From the NCBI GenBank assembly GCA_038248655.1, contig JBBRXG010000004.1, positions 3,062 to 67,061 of the forward strand: a DNA stretch of 64,000 nucleotides, written 5' to 3'. Both the position numbers and the translations under genes were made by a program. Position 1 is the stretch's first letter. Every line of letters begins with the position of its first letter. Positions 41,635-51,475 of this stretch are shown one piece after another. Source of the DNA: DATBLE01 sp038248655 (lineage in GTDB: Bacteria > Actinomycetota > Thermoleophilia > Gaiellales > Gaiellaceae). Below the pieces are notes generated by a model, which did not search any database, had not been told where the DNA came from, and saw nothing but the letters and a program-made list of their open reading frames with translations.

Positions 41635-44600
41635 ATGATCGGCAGGGTCCGGCTCACGCACTACTGGCTCGCTGCGGCACTTGCCGCAGCGGGGTTGGGC
41701 GTACTCGTGAATCGCTCCCCCAGGGCGGCGCTCGCCGCATTGATACTCCTTGCTCTGGTCGCAGCAGGCTCGCAGGTCATGCGGTTGCCTGCAACCATGA
41801 TTTTCGCCGGCTCCGTCGTCCTGTCGAGCGCCCTAGTTGATCTGCCCGGCAGAGTGCAGCCTGGTCGATTCACAGTAAATGCTGGGTTGACGGTCGCGTA
41901 TGCGTTTGTTGGGGCCGTGACGCTCGCGCTCTCGCCCACCGCCGCAATGCGCGAAACCACGAGGTTGCTGCGCCCATTCGTCGGCCTCCTGATCCTGGCC
42001 CTGGTCTCGCTCGCATGGGGCACGCCGTCGATTGCCGGGATTCAGACGATTCTGGTTCTCTTCGTCTTCATCGCAAGCGTCTTCTGGGGCATTCGCGTTT
42101 CCTCTTCCGAATCATCGCCCGGTCGGTTTGCGGGAAAGGTGTTCGGACTCGGCTCGATCGTGGCGCTCGTTCTCTACGCCGGCAGCCTTGTGCAGGGTGG
42201 CCTCGGCGGGGGAGCGGTGATCGGAAATCGATCGTTCGCCCTTTTTGCGCTCTTCGGCGTCGCCTGGGGCGCCGCAGGATGGCGCTATGGCGCAAGGTTC
42301 GGGAGGCCACTCGCTCTCGTAAGCGGGCTCTTCATTCTGCTCAGTCTCTCACGAATCGCGTTCGCGGCCGCTCTCATCATGCTCTGCCTAGCGTGGTTGA
42401 ATCCTCGGACGTTCGGCGGATGGGTGCGGTTCGTGATAGGCGTCGCCGCAACCTTGGGCGTCGGTTACCTGGCGATCAAGGAGATCGCCCCCCTTCACGA
42501 CCGGTTCTACAGTGGAGACGTCAAACCGATTGGCGGGGGATTCTCGGTCAACGTCGAGGGTCGCTCCGAAGTCTGGTCAACGACGTGGCACTCGTATCTG
42601 ACGTCCCCGTGGATCGGTCACGGGGTTGGGTCTGCCGACAATCTCATCACCCATGTGTACTCGGCAGCCGTCGGCCACCCACACAACGATTATCTCCGTC
42701 TGCTGCATGACTATGGACTGCTCGGCGCCTGCCTTTGGGCGATCGGCTATGCCTCGCTCCTGACCCGAACCTGGCGGTCCTGGCACGCGGCGAGAGTGAG
42801 TCGAACGGCCGACTCGAGTCCCGAGTCTCGCGTTCATGCCGCGGCCTTTCTTGCGCTGATCGGTGTCGCTGTCGCAATGGTGACTGACAACGCCATCGTG
42901 TACTTGCACGTGATGGGACCTCTAGGCGTGCTGGTTGGCCTGTCCCTGGGTTTGAGCCTGAGATCAGTCGGAGGTGTAGGGGCTGCGAGCCCGGCCGCTC
43001 CACTCGCTCACGCCCCTGCAGCCGCCTACGCCCACGTGCCCGGAGCCAAATCGGCCCAGACCTCGCTCGCACCGATCTTGCACGATGTCGATCGCGAGCC
43101 GCCCCGAATCTCACTTCCAATCGAATCTGCGTCGAGCCGCGAGAGCCCAACCGTAGCTGTGCCGGCCATAGCTCCCCGCAAGCTCTTCGGCGGATTCTCG
43201 CTCAATCTCGCCGGAGGGATCATCAGCGCGCTAATGGCGTTGGCTTTCACAATTCTCATCGCCCGCATTCTTCCTCCGGCAGGAGTCGGGATCTTCTTTC
43301 AGGCGATCGCGGTCTTCTCGATCTTGCTCGTAGTCACGCAGTTCGGCGCCAGCGCAACGGTCGTCAAGTCGGTCTCGGAATACCGAGCTCTCGGCCGCAC
43401 GCCTGATATCCCTCGTGGAATCGTCGTCTCTCTCTTGCCGGCTGCGGTGCTGTCGCTTGCAGCCGCGATCGGGATCGTTCTTTTTGCGTCGCCGCTCGCC
43501 GATGCACTCGTGAAGGGCGGAAATCGCCACGACGCGGTCCTCTACTTGCGGATTCTCGCCCCGTTCGTCCCGCTCGCATCGCTCCTGGCCATCCTGCTCG
43601 GAGCAACCCGAGCGCTCGGCACGATGACGCCAACCGTCTTTCTCGACAGCATCGGCAAGCCGAGTCTCCGCCTCGTGTGTGTCGCCGCTGTGTCGGCCGT
43701 GACCCTGTCGCCGCTTGCTCTTGGAGCAGCATGGGGCGCCCCGTTGGCGCTGGCCCTCGCAATCGTCAGCGTGACGGTTGCGAGGCTGGTCAGACGAACG
43801 CAGAGGCTCGAGCGGAGGGCAGAGCTCAGACCGAGACCCTTCGGTGTCCTGGCACGCGAGATCTATGGGCTCACGGCGCCTCAATGGTTGGCCGACGCCT
43901 TCCAGCTGGCCGTCCTCTGGATCGACGTCCTGCTCGTTGGCGCTCTTGCATCGTCGCGGGAAGCGGGGATCTACGGCGCGGTCTCGAGACTGGTCATGGT
44001 CGGTAGCCTCGGACTGGCTGCGCTCGTCCTTGTGCTGGGACCGGTGCTGAGCGCCCTGCTCGCTCGGGATCAGTTGCAGCACGCGCGCCTCGCTTATCGC
44101 ATGACGACCGTGTGGCTGTCGGCTGCGATAGTGCCGGTCTTCCTTCTCATGGCGACGTTTGCGCCCTTGATCGTCCGCATCTTCGGAGCCGAGTTCGGCC
44201 CCGGCGCACGGGCGCTCACCATTCTCTCCCTCGCGATGTCCGTTGAGGTCATGGCAGGGCCGACGCTCCTGACGCTTCTCATGGGCGGCCGAAGCCGGGT
44301 CATCCTGGCGATCAGCGCGGTCGGGTTCGCGGTCAATCTCGGGCTCAATGTAATCCTGATTCCCCGCTGGGGGATGACCGGCGCTGCGATCGCCTGGACA
44401 TCAAGCATCGCGCTCGTGAACCTGCTGGCCCTAGGCAGGATTCGACGACTATGGGGAATCAACCCATTCGACGGAACATTCGTGATCGTCGTCGCAAGTG
44501 CGGCCATCTGTTACGGCGGCGGCGGCTTCGTGGGCACGCACCTCGCCGGGCAAACCGTGGCGGCGCTGGTAGTCACTGCGGCGCTTGCGACGATGTTCTA

Positions 44601-44679
44601 TGGAGCGGCCCTCTGGTCCCTCCGAGCAAGGCTTGCGCCACGCGCAGCCATCGAGCCCGTGACGGCCAGGGTGAGATGA
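41635..44679 (+). CDS. Fused O-antigen ligase/polymerase and Wzx-type flippase
   Basis: About 1014 residues and more than 20 helices. The first part (about 1-420) is Wzy/WaaL-like with the periplasmic loop motif GHGVGSADNLITHVY and AVGHPHNDYLRLLHDYGLLG. A soluble Ala/Pro-rich linker (about 420-515) follows. The second part (about 520-1010) is a polysaccharide flippase (GGFSLNLAGGIISALMALAF, ARILPPAGVGIFFQAIAV, LTAPQWLADAFQLAVLWIDV). Export and polymerisation would be joined in one chain. ATG 41635 is likely; TTG 41593 is possible. Confidence 0.88.
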   Translation: MIGRVRLTHYWLAAALAAAGLGVLVNRSPRAALAALILLALVAAGSQVMRLPATMIFAGSVVLSSALVDLPGRVQPGRFTVNAGLTVAYAFVGAVTLALSPTAAMRETTRLLRPFVGLLILALVSLAWGTPSIAGIQTILVLFVFIASVFWGIRVSSSESSPGRFAGKVFGLGSIVALVLYAGSLVQGGLGGGAVIGNRSFALFALFGVAWGAAGWRYGARFGRPLALVSGLFILLSLSRIAFAAALIMLCLAWLNPRTFGGWVRFVIGVAATLGVGYLAIKEIAPLHDRFYSGDVKPIGGGFSVNVEGRSEVWSTTWHSYLTSPWIGHGVGSADNLITHVYSAAVGHPHNDYLRLLHDYGLLGACLWAIGYASLLTRTWRSWHAARVSRTADSSPESRVHAAAFLALIGVAVAMVTDNAIVYLHVMGPLGVLVGLSLGLSLRSVGGVGAASPAAPLAHAPAAAYAHVPGAKSAQTSLAPILHDVDREPPRISLPIESASSRESPTVAVPAIAPRKLFGGFSLNLAGGIISALMALAFTILIARILPPAGVGIFFQAIAVFSILLVVTQFGASATVVKSVSEYRALGRTPDIPRGIVVSLLPAAVLSLAAAIGIVLFASPLADALVKGGNRHDAVLYLRILAPFVPLASLLAILLGATRALGTMTPTVFLDSIGKPSLRLVCVAAVSAVTLSPLALGAAWGAPLALALAIVSVTVARLVRRTQRLERRAELRPRPFGVLAREIYGLTAPQWLADAFQLAVLWIDVLLVGALASSREAGIYGAVSRLVMVGSLGLAALVLVLGPVLSALLARDQLQHARLAYRMTTVWLSAAIVPVFLLMATFAPLIVRIFGAEFGPGARALTILSLAMSVEVMAGPTLLTLLMGGRSRVILAISAVGFAVNLGLNVILIPRWGMTGAAIAWTSSIALVNLLALGRIRRLWGINPFDGTFVIVVASAAICYGGGGFVGTHLAGQTVAALVVTAALATMFYGAALWSLRARLAPRAAIEPVTARVR

Positions 44680-45695
44680 CTGGAGTCAGCCAGCAGCCAC
44701 AGAAGACGGCCGGCTCGGGTGATTCGCTGGTGCTCTACATCGGTGGCGACGGTCGGAGCGGTAGCACGCTCCTGTCAGCGATGCTCGGCAACTATCCCGG
44801 TTTCTGGCCCGTCGGAGAAGTACGTGGGATCTGGCACGCAATACAAACGGACGAGCTGTGCGGCTGCGGTACTCCGTTCAGTGAATGCGACTTCTGGATC
44901 AGCGTCGGCGAAAGGATCTTCGGGGGATGGAACCATGTCGATGTCGACGAGATGTTACGTCTGGACGCCGCCTATGTGCGGCATCGCTTCGTCACGAGGC
45001 TTCTCGTACCGCCACTGCGCCGCAAGCACGCTGCCGGGCTCGGAAGATATGAGGCGGTTCTCGGATCGATCTACAGCACGATAAGAGAAGTCTCCGGCTG
45101 CGCCGTGATCGTCGATTCGACGAAAGATCCGCCCTACGCGTTTCTCCTTCACAGCGCGGCCGGCATCAACCTACGTCTGGTGCACCTTGTCCGTGACAGC
45201 CGCGGTGTGGCGCATTCGTGGGCGAAGAAAGGCGTCGCCCGGCCGGAGTACGACCGCCATCCAACGCTCAGCCAAACACCCATGAACCGCCGGGGCCTGG
45301 TGCGATCGGCGCTGGAGTGGGATGCAAAGAATGCGCTGCTGCACTGGCTGCAGCGCTGCGGCGTTCCACGTCTGCTGATCCGTTACGAGTCGCTCGTCGA
45401 TGACCCGAACGGGGCTCTCCGCCGCGTCCTGGCATTCGTTGATCAGGCAAGCGGATCCGCGCCCCAAGTCGAAGGCGCGTCCAGATCGTCCGAAGAGTAC
45501 GAGTCGTTGCCGCATCACGCCATCGGCGGAAACCGGCTTCGATTCGCGCGCGGGATCGTGCGAGTCCAGGCCGATGAAGAGTGGAAGCGGGCGATGCCGC
45601 GATGGCAGCAGGCCCTCGTCGGCGTCGCTACATTGCCGTTTCTCGCCGGGTACGGGTACCTGGGACGCAGAGTCGCTCGGACACGCGAGCCGTAG
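44676..45695 (+). CDS. Sulfotransferase
   Basis: 339 residues. PAPS 5'-phosphosulfate loop GGDGRSGSTLLSAML near the N terminus and 3'-phosphate motif LVHLVRDSRGVAHSW around residues 165-180. Probably sulfates the exopolysaccharide repeat unit or its lipid carrier precursor. ATGA overlap with the flippase-polymerase gene. Confidence 0.9.
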   Translation: MTGVSQQPQKTAGSGDSLVLYIGGDGRSGSTLLSAMLGNYPGFWPVGEVRGIWHAIQTDELCGCGTPFSECDFWISVGERIFGGWNHVDVDEMLRLDAAYVRHRFVTRLLVPPLRRKHAAGLGRYEAVLGSIYSTIREVSGCAVIVDSTKDPPYAFLLHSAAGINLRLVHLVRDSRGVAHSWAKKGVARPEYDRHPTLSQTPMNRRGLVRSALEWDAKNALLHWLQRCGVPRLLIRYESLVDDPNGALRRVLAFVDQASGSAPQVEGASRSSEEYESLPHHAIGGNRLRFARGIVRVQADEEWKRAMPRWQQALVGVATLPFLAGYGYLGRRVARTREP

Positions 45696-45703
45696 CAGCC
45701 CAG

Positions 45704-46867
45704 ATGCGGATACTGGTTGTCTCCCTGAGCACCTACAGCGCGCCCTTCAACGATGGGAAGCTGGCGAAGCTGGGTCTGCGCGGCATAGATGTCACCGCCG
45801 TGGCAGGAGACGTGCCGACTCTCTGGGGAGGCGAGGGCGCGAGTCGATCTGGCGATGGGTATCGAGTCCAGGTGCTGAAGACCCGATTCCACCGCCGCAA
45901 CGCCACGACCTTGCTGAGGAATCTCGGGCGAGTTTCGAGCGTCGCCGAGCCCGATCTCATCCACATCGAATGTGAGCCCTGGCAGGGCGTTGCCGTGCAG
46001 TCGGTCTTACTTGCCGGCAAGCTGCGCCTTCCGGTCGGCATCCAGTTCGCCGAGAACGGCCCTGTGCTGCGAGGTGCGGCGGGTGCGCTACGACGCTTCT
46101 TCGCGCGGCGTGTCCTCGGGCGGTGCCGGTACGCGATCGGGTGGTCGAGCGGGAGCACCGCGGTAGCCCGCGACCTAGCACCGTCCATCCTTCTCGAGAC
46201 GTATCCGGGCACCGGTGTTTCTGAATCGGATCAGGCAGCTGATTCTTTCGATGACCCCGATCGATGGTTCGGCCCTGGTTCGGCCGAGCATCCGAGGCTG
46301 GCGTTCGTGGGCCGCTTCGCACCAGAGAAAGGGTTGGAGGACTTCCTTGGCTTGGCAGAGCTTCTCGCGGAGCGACTCCCCGTTCGGGTGGCCATCGCCG
46401 GGGGAGAGTCTTCGCACCCACTCTTGAACGGGTGGCTCAGATCCCATCCCTGGGCTCGAGCCCACGGCGTTCTCGGACGGCCCCAGGTCACGGAATTGTT
46501 GGCGGCGGCCGACGTTCTCGTTTGCCCGAGCCGGACCACGTCGTTCGCAAAGGAGCAGTTCGGCAAGACGGCGGTGGAGGCGATGGCCGTCGGGACTCCG
46601 GTCTTCGCCTTCGATTGCGGCGCATTGAGAGAGGTGATCGGAAACGGCGGCGTCGTAGTTGCTGAGGGCGCGAGCGTGGCCCTCAGGGACGAGCTGGAAC
46701 GCTACTTCCGCTCCTCGGCGGCTGCTCGGCGTCAACTCGCCGATCAGGCCCGCACGCGGGCAACACAGTTCACGGATGCAGCTTTGGCGGAGGGACTGAT
46801 ACGCCTCTGGAGCGGCGTATTGGAGTCCGACCCCATATCCCGACGGAGCGCAACAGCCGCCCCATGA
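45704..46867 (+). CDS. Glycosyltransferase family 4
   Basis: 387 residues. N terminus MRILVVSLSTYSAPFNDGKL. Donor domain LAFVGRFAPEKGLEDFLGLA, HGVLGRPQVTELLAAADVLV and the E-x7-E motif in KEQFGKTAVEAMAVGTPVFA. It begins 9 bp after the sulfotransferase. ATG at 45704 fits the Rossmann start; the frame upstream is noise. Confidence 0.9.
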   Translation: MRILVVSLSTYSAPFNDGKLAKLGLRGIDVTAVAGDVPTLWGGEGASRSGDGYRVQVLKTRFHRRNATTLLRNLGRVSSVAEPDLIHIECEPWQGVAVQSVLLAGKLRLPVGIQFAENGPVLRGAAGALRRFFARRVLGRCRYAIGWSSGSTAVARDLAPSILLETYPGTGVSESDQAADSFDDPDRWFGPGSAEHPRLAFVGRFAPEKGLEDFLGLAELLAERLPVRVAIAGGESSHPLLNGWLRSHPWARAHGVLGRPQVTELLAAADVLVCPSRTTSFAKEQFGKTAVEAMAVGTPVFAFDCGALREVIGNGGVVVAEGASVALRDELERYFRSSAAARRQLADQARTRATQFTDAALAEGLIRLWSGVLESDPISRRSATAAP

Positions 46868-48075
46868 AGATCCTCATCGTGCACAATCGCTACCGCTCCG
46901 ATCAGCCGAGCGGCGAGAACCGAGCTGTCGACCGGCAGATCGCACTCCTCAGAGATGCGGGCCATGAAGTCGTCTCCTTCGAGCGCGATAGCGACGAGAT
47001 CGGGCATTCGTTGCCGAGGAAGGTCGCCGCCTCGGGAAGCGTCGTCTGGTCGAGGTCGTCCCGGCGCGACATCGAGCGAACGCTGGGCCTGGTTGCGCCC
47101 GACATCGTCCACATCCACAACACTTTTCCGCTGATCAGCCCCTCTGTCCTGGCGCCTTGCGCCGAAGCTGCTGCAGTAGTCGTCTCGATGCACAACTACA
47201 GGCTCATTTGTCCTCAAGGTCAGCTGCTGCGAAACGGCGAGCCGTGCGAACTGTGCGTCGGGCGTATCCCTTGGCGCGCCGTTCGCTACGGGTGCTACCG
47301 AAACTCGCGAGCGGCCACCGCTCCACTCGCAGCTGCGGTCGCGGCTCATCGAGCACTCGACGTGTGGAACCGGAACGCATCCGCCTTCGTCGCACTCTCA
47401 GCGTTCTCGGCAGACAAACTGGTGGCCGGAGGGTTGGACCCGGCGCGAGTACATGTCCTGCCGAATTTTGCACCAGGGCCCGCGCGGCTGCGCCTGGGAC
47501 CGGGAGCGCACTTCCTGTACCTCGGGCGGCTCTCGGCCGAGAAGGCACCCGATCTCCTTGTCAGAGCCTGGCGCCGTGAGTTCGGCCGCCTTCTGATCGC
47601 TGGCGACGGCCCGCTTCGGGGCGCGGTGGAATCTACGGCAGTCCAATTTGGCGAATCAGTTCAGGTCCTCGGCTTGCAGACGCCAGACCGCGCGATGAAT
47701 CTCCTCGCCGACGCCCGCGCTTTGATCGTCCCTTCCCGCTTGTATGAGGTCTCTCCCCTCGTGGTTCCCGAGGCCTATGCCCGAGGCGTGCCCGTGATTG
47801 CGCCTGCACATGGCGCCTTTGCCGAGTTGATCGACGACCGCGAGACCGGGAGGCTCTTTACACCTGGAGATGAAACCCAACTTGCAGCGTGCATCCACGA
47901 TCTCTGCGACGACGGGCTGACGGTGCGCCTGGGAAGCATCGCGCTTTCGCGCTATGAAGAGTCTTTTTCGCCCGACCAGTACCTTCGGCGACTTCTCGGT
48001 ATCTACGAAGAAGCGATACAAAGAGCAGGAACGCGACGCAGCGCTGATCTGGTTCGAGAAGCTCCGCGAGGTTGA
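46864..48075 (+). CDS. Glycosyltransferase family 4
   Basis: 403 residues. N terminus MKILIVHNRYRSDQPSGENR, IVHIHNTFPLISPSVL, and the donor domain FLYLGRLSAEKAPDLLVRAW, VLGLQTPDRAMNLLADARAL, YEVSPLVVPEAYARGVPVIA. It has an extra Cys-rich insert (HNYRLICPQGQL ... GEPCELCVGR) seen in one GT4 subfamily. ATGA overlap with the previous GT4. Confidence 0.9.
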   Translation: MKILIVHNRYRSDQPSGENRAVDRQIALLRDAGHEVVSFERDSDEIGHSLPRKVAASGSVVWSRSSRRDIERTLGLVAPDIVHIHNTFPLISPSVLAPCAEAAAVVVSMHNYRLICPQGQLLRNGEPCELCVGRIPWRAVRYGCYRNSRAATAPLAAAVAAHRALDVWNRNASAFVALSAFSADKLVAGGLDPARVHVLPNFAPGPARLRLGPGAHFLYLGRLSAEKAPDLLVRAWRREFGRLLIAGDGPLRGAVESTAVQFGESVQVLGLQTPDRAMNLLADARALIVPSRLYEVSPLVVPEAYARGVPVIAPAHGAFAELIDDRETGRLFTPGDETQLAACIHDLCDDGLTVRLGSIALSRYEESFSPDQYLRRLLGIYEEAIQRAGTRRSADLVREAPRG

Positions 48076-48136
48076 TGTTCCCACCCCCAAGCGCTCGTCC
48101 GAAGTATCCGAGTCTAGCCATCGAGCCGCGTAGGCT

Positions 48137-48877
48137 GTGCCAAGCGTGACCCGCAGCTCCGATAGATCGGATCAGACCGAGTTCTTCGATGCATGGGCCC
48201 ACACCTACGACCGTCAACACGGCCGCCGTGATTTCCGTGAGCGAACCAAGTTGTTCGTCGAGGTAGGACGTAAGGCACTAGATCGATGCGAGACCACTGC
48301 ACCGGCATGCATTGACTTGGGCTGCGGGCCAGGAGCAATAACGTCAACGCTGTCCGCAATTGGATTCAATGCTATCGGAGTTGATGCTTCTGACGCAATG
48401 ATTGCGATTGCAAGAGGCTCCCTGAACGACTCACTGTCCAAATGCTCGTTTGTCTGTGAGGACATCGTCGCATTTCTCGAGAACTTCGACGGCAAGGCGG
48501 ATCTTATTATCAGCTCGAGTGTATTTGAGTATCTGCCGGATCCGGTACGCGTTGTTGAACTCGTCGGCCTCCGACTGAAGTCGGCCGGCGTCTTCGCAGT
48601 TTCGATCCCTAACTGGTGCTCATGGCTTCGCCGAGCTGAGCCAGTCATCATCCGGCGGCTGCCGAAGGCGCGACGCTACAACCGGCACTGGCAGAATCGA
48701 CTGGACGAGTCAACGTTGAAGGGTGCCGCAGCGCGATCTGGGCTTCGCCCCCACAATACGCGGTACTTCGGACACTTCGAACTGAACGGCCATACCCTGT
48801 TTGCTCGCTGGGCATCGTCGCGCCGTATTGGCACCATGGTATTCGTGGAGTTTGAACGAGATCGACACTTGTTGTAG
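48137..48877 (+). CDS. Class I SAM-dependent methyltransferase
   Basis: 246 residues. SAM motif I is CIDLGCGPGAITSTLSAIG, motif II around VDASDAMIAIARGS, and the post-motif segment ADLIISSSVFEYLPDP. It could methylate a sugar of the polymer. GTG start. The gene is markedly lower in GC than its neighbours, which suggests recent transfer. Confidence 0.87.
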   Translation: MPSVTRSSDRSDQTEFFDAWAHTYDRQHGRRDFRERTKLFVEVGRKALDRCETTAPACIDLGCGPGAITSTLSAIGFNAIGVDASDAMIAIARGSLNDSLSKCSFVCEDIVAFLENFDGKADLIISSSVFEYLPDPVRVVELVGLRLKSAGVFAVSIPNWCSWLRRAEPVIIRRLPKARRYNRHWQNRLDESTLKGAAARSGLRPHNTRYFGHFELNGHTLFARWASSRRIGTMVFVEFERDRHLL

Positions 48878-48897
48878 TGGCGTCTTCCGTGGACAGG

Positions 48898-50079
48898 TCA
48901 GCCGAGAGCCCGTTCGTAGGCATCCAGCAACACTTGCTCGGAGTGCTCCCACGAGAGGCCGCTGCGCAGTCGCGTGAGCCCCGCCGCTCCCATCTCCTCC
49001 CTCCGCTTCGAATCGTCGAGCAACTGCTCGATGCAGTCGGCGAAAGCCACGGGGTCGTTCGGCGTTGCGTAGAGCGCAGCCTCGCCCGCGGACGCTCGGG
49101 CCTCCTTCAGGTCGTACGACACGATCGGGCGCGAAAGCGCCATGTACTCGACGATCTTGTTCATCGTCGAAACGTCGTTCAGCGGATTCTTCGGATCCGG
49201 CGCAAGGCAGACATCCGCCGTCGACAGGATCGTCATCAGCTCGTCGTCAGGAATCCGCCCGGGGAACTGCACCACGCCGTCAAGCCCGAGGTCTCTCGTG
49301 AGTCGCCTCATCTCGGAGGCGACGTCGCCGTCGCCGACGAAGATCGCGTGCCAATCGCCTCGGCGCTCGTTCAGGATTGCGAGTGCTCGAATCGCGTGGT
49401 CGACCCCGTCTTGTGGGCCCATCACCCCGAGATAGGCAAGCAGGAACTCCTTGCCTCGCCTCAAGGTCGGGTCACGTTCCACCTGGACGAACCGGCTGAG
49501 GTCAGGTGCGCTCCGGACCACGAACACGTCTTCCGTGCATTTCCGCCCTCTTGCGAGGGCAACCGCGCGGTACGACTCGTTCGTAGAGATGACGACATCT
49601 GCGATCCGGAACATCAAGCGCTCGAGCACGAGCGTCGCTCGATACACGAGGTCGCGGTTCCGTCGGAACCGCGACAGATAGAGCTCGGGGACGAGATCGT
49701 GCTGGTCGTAGATCATCCGGGTACCGGTGCGCTTCAAATGCCAGACCGGTAGAAGGAGTAGATCCGGTGGATTGCAGACATGAACGACGTCAAACCGGCG
49801 AGAGCGCGAGAGATTTCGCACGAGCCGCACTGTGTGCCATAGCGCGACGACATACTCTCTGAGGTAACCAACCGTCCCGCCGGCCGCGGGTCTCAGCGGA
49901 TACCGATGGATCTCGACACCGTCGCGCACCTCATGTGGCTCGGAGTCGTGCGTCCGGCCACGCGGACAGATCACAGTGACCTCGAGGCCGGCCTCACGAA
50001 GAGCCCTGCACTCCTGCCAAACCCGTCGATTCAGCGGAACCGAGAGATCCTCGACGATGAAGAGGGCGCTACCACGCAA
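48898..50079 (-). CDS. Glycosyltransferase family 4
   Basis: About 393 residues. ALFIVEDLSVPLNRRVWQEC near the N terminus, then VVHVCNPPDLLLLPVWHLK. Donor domain AYLGVMGPQDGVDHAIRALA, QFPGRIPDDELMTILSTADV and MNKIVEYMALSRPIVSYDLK. TTG 50079 is preferred: it leaves an 11-bp overlap with the dehydrogenase gene and keeps the whole fold. An ATG at 50142 would overlap by 74 bp and add a poor-quality extension. Confidence 0.85.
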   Translation of the reverse strand: MRGSALFIVEDLSVPLNRRVWQECRALREAGLEVTVICPRGRTHDSEPHEVRDGVEIHRYPLRPAAGGTVGYLREYVVALWHTVRLVRNLSRSRRFDVVHVCNPPDLLLLPVWHLKRTGTRMIYDQHDLVPELYLSRFRRNRDLVYRATLVLERLMFRIADVVISTNESYRAVALARGRKCTEDVFVVRSAPDLSRFVQVERDPTLRRGKEFLLAYLGVMGPQDGVDHAIRALAILNERRGDWHAIFVGDGDVASEMRRLTRDLGLDGVVQFPGRIPDDELMTILSTADVCLAPDPKNPLNDVSTMNKIVEYMALSRPIVSYDLKEARASAGEAALYATPNDPVAFADCIEQLLDDSKRREEMGAAGLTRLRSGLSWEHSEQVLLDAYERALG

Positions 50080-51385
50080 TGCCGACGTACTCCGCCTTCC
50101 CGCGAAGCTCGGCCGTGCCCGGGAGGCGGACGAGATCGACAATGACGCGACCGTTCTTGCTTGCTAGCTCCTCGATGCGCACCGCGTTGTCGGAGCCGAT
50201 GATGCACACCTCCGCGTGCTGGGATAGCTCGTCGAAACTGTCGACGAGCAGAGAGGAGAGGTGAGGGATTCGCCGGTCGATGTACTCGCGATTGGAGCCG
50301 ACGATCCGGCTCAACGAGACGGCGGGGTCGTAGATCTTCAGCTCGAAGCCCTTTCCGAGAAGGCGTTCGCTGAGCTCGACAAGCGGACTCTCGCGAAGAT
50401 CGTCTGTGCCAGGCTTGAACGCCAGCCCGACGATGCCCACTCGACGCCGCCCGAGGCCGATGATGAGGTCGATCAGTCTCCGGAGGTGCTCATCGTTCGA
50501 TGGAAGGATGCTCTCGAGCAGGGGAAGCGCAAGATCCGACCGACGAGTCTCGTAGATGAGGGAGCGGAGATCCTTGGGAAGACACGATCCCCCGAACGAG
50601 AACCCGGGTCGGAGATACGCGGTCGAGATATTCAGCTTCGTGTCGGAGCAGAGGATCTCCATCACCTCATGCGAGTCGATGCCGAACTCCAGGGAAGCAG
50701 CGCCGATCTCATTCGCGAACGCGATCTTGAGCGCGTGGAACGCATTATCCGAGTACTTGACCATCTCGGCGACTTCGAGCGGGACGCGGAAGGTGGGGCC
50801 GGGCATGTCGCTATGGAGCGCCACGACGGCTTCACCGCTCGACGGGTCGATTTCGCCGATTACAGACTTCGGCGGATTGTGGAAATCACCAATCGAGGTC
50901 CCCTCGCGTAGAAATTCCGGATACACCGCGAGACCGAAATCGCGTCCGGCGACGAGCCCGGACTGAGATTCGAGCGTGGGAATAATCGTCCTCCGGCAGG
51001 TACCCGGAGGGCTTGTCGAGCGAATCAGGACGGTGTGGCGGTCGGATGTCGCCTGCAAAGCGCTTCCGATCGTCGCGGCGGTCCGCTCCAAGGCCTTGAG
51101 ATCTGTACTCCCGTTCGGCTGTGGAGGCGTTCCCACACACACGATCGAGATCTCGCTTCCGGTTACCGCAGCCTCGGGGTCCGCGGAAACCCGTAGTCGT
51201 CCCGTTTGCACGTTCCTGGCGATCAGTTCGTCCAGGCCCGGTTCGAGAACGGGAGTCTTCCCCGACTCGATTAGCTCGAGCTTCAGCGGATTCAGATCGA
51301 CACCGATGACGGTGTGACCCAGGTCTGCGAGGCAAGCTGCCGAGACGGAGCCCACGTAGCCGAGTCCAAACACCGCGACCCTCAT
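50069..51385 (-). CDS. Nucleotide-sugar dehydrogenase (GDP-mannose or UDP-glucose 6-dehydrogenase type)
   Basis: 438 residues. NAD motif VAVFGLGYVGSVSAACLADL, central domain with EMVKYSDNAFHALKIAFANE and catalytic cysteine in GFSFGGSCLPKDLRSL. C-terminal domain VGIVGLAFKPGTDDLRESPL. It makes a uronic-acid donor. The NAFH/FANEIG part looks closer to GDP-mannose than to UDP-glucose dehydrogenases, but that is a judgement by eye. Start ATG 51385 after a G-rich Shine-Dalgarno. Confidence 0.93.
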   Translation of the reverse strand: MRVAVFGLGYVGSVSAACLADLGHTVIGVDLNPLKLELIESGKTPVLEPGLDELIARNVQTGRLRVSADPEAAVTGSEISIVCVGTPPQPNGSTDLKALERTAATIGSALQATSDRHTVLIRSTSPPGTCRRTIIPTLESQSGLVAGRDFGLAVYPEFLREGTSIGDFHNPPKSVIGEIDPSSGEAVVALHSDMPGPTFRVPLEVAEMVKYSDNAFHALKIAFANEIGAASLEFGIDSHEVMEILCSDTKLNISTAYLRPGFSFGGSCLPKDLRSLIYETRRSDLALPLLESILPSNDEHLRRLIDLIIGLGRRRVGIVGLAFKPGTDDLRESPLVELSERLLGKGFELKIYDPAVSLSRIVGSNREYIDRRIPHLSSLLVDSFDELSQHAEVCIIGSDNAVRIEELASKNGRVIVDLVRLPGTAELRGKAEYVGIAW

Positions 51386-51475
51386 CTTGATCCCCCCCAC
51401 GCAACAGAAGCTGCTCGAGCGCTCAAGGGTACCTCAGGTCCCTTTGGCGGAAACACAGGGAGCGCGACCAAGCGG

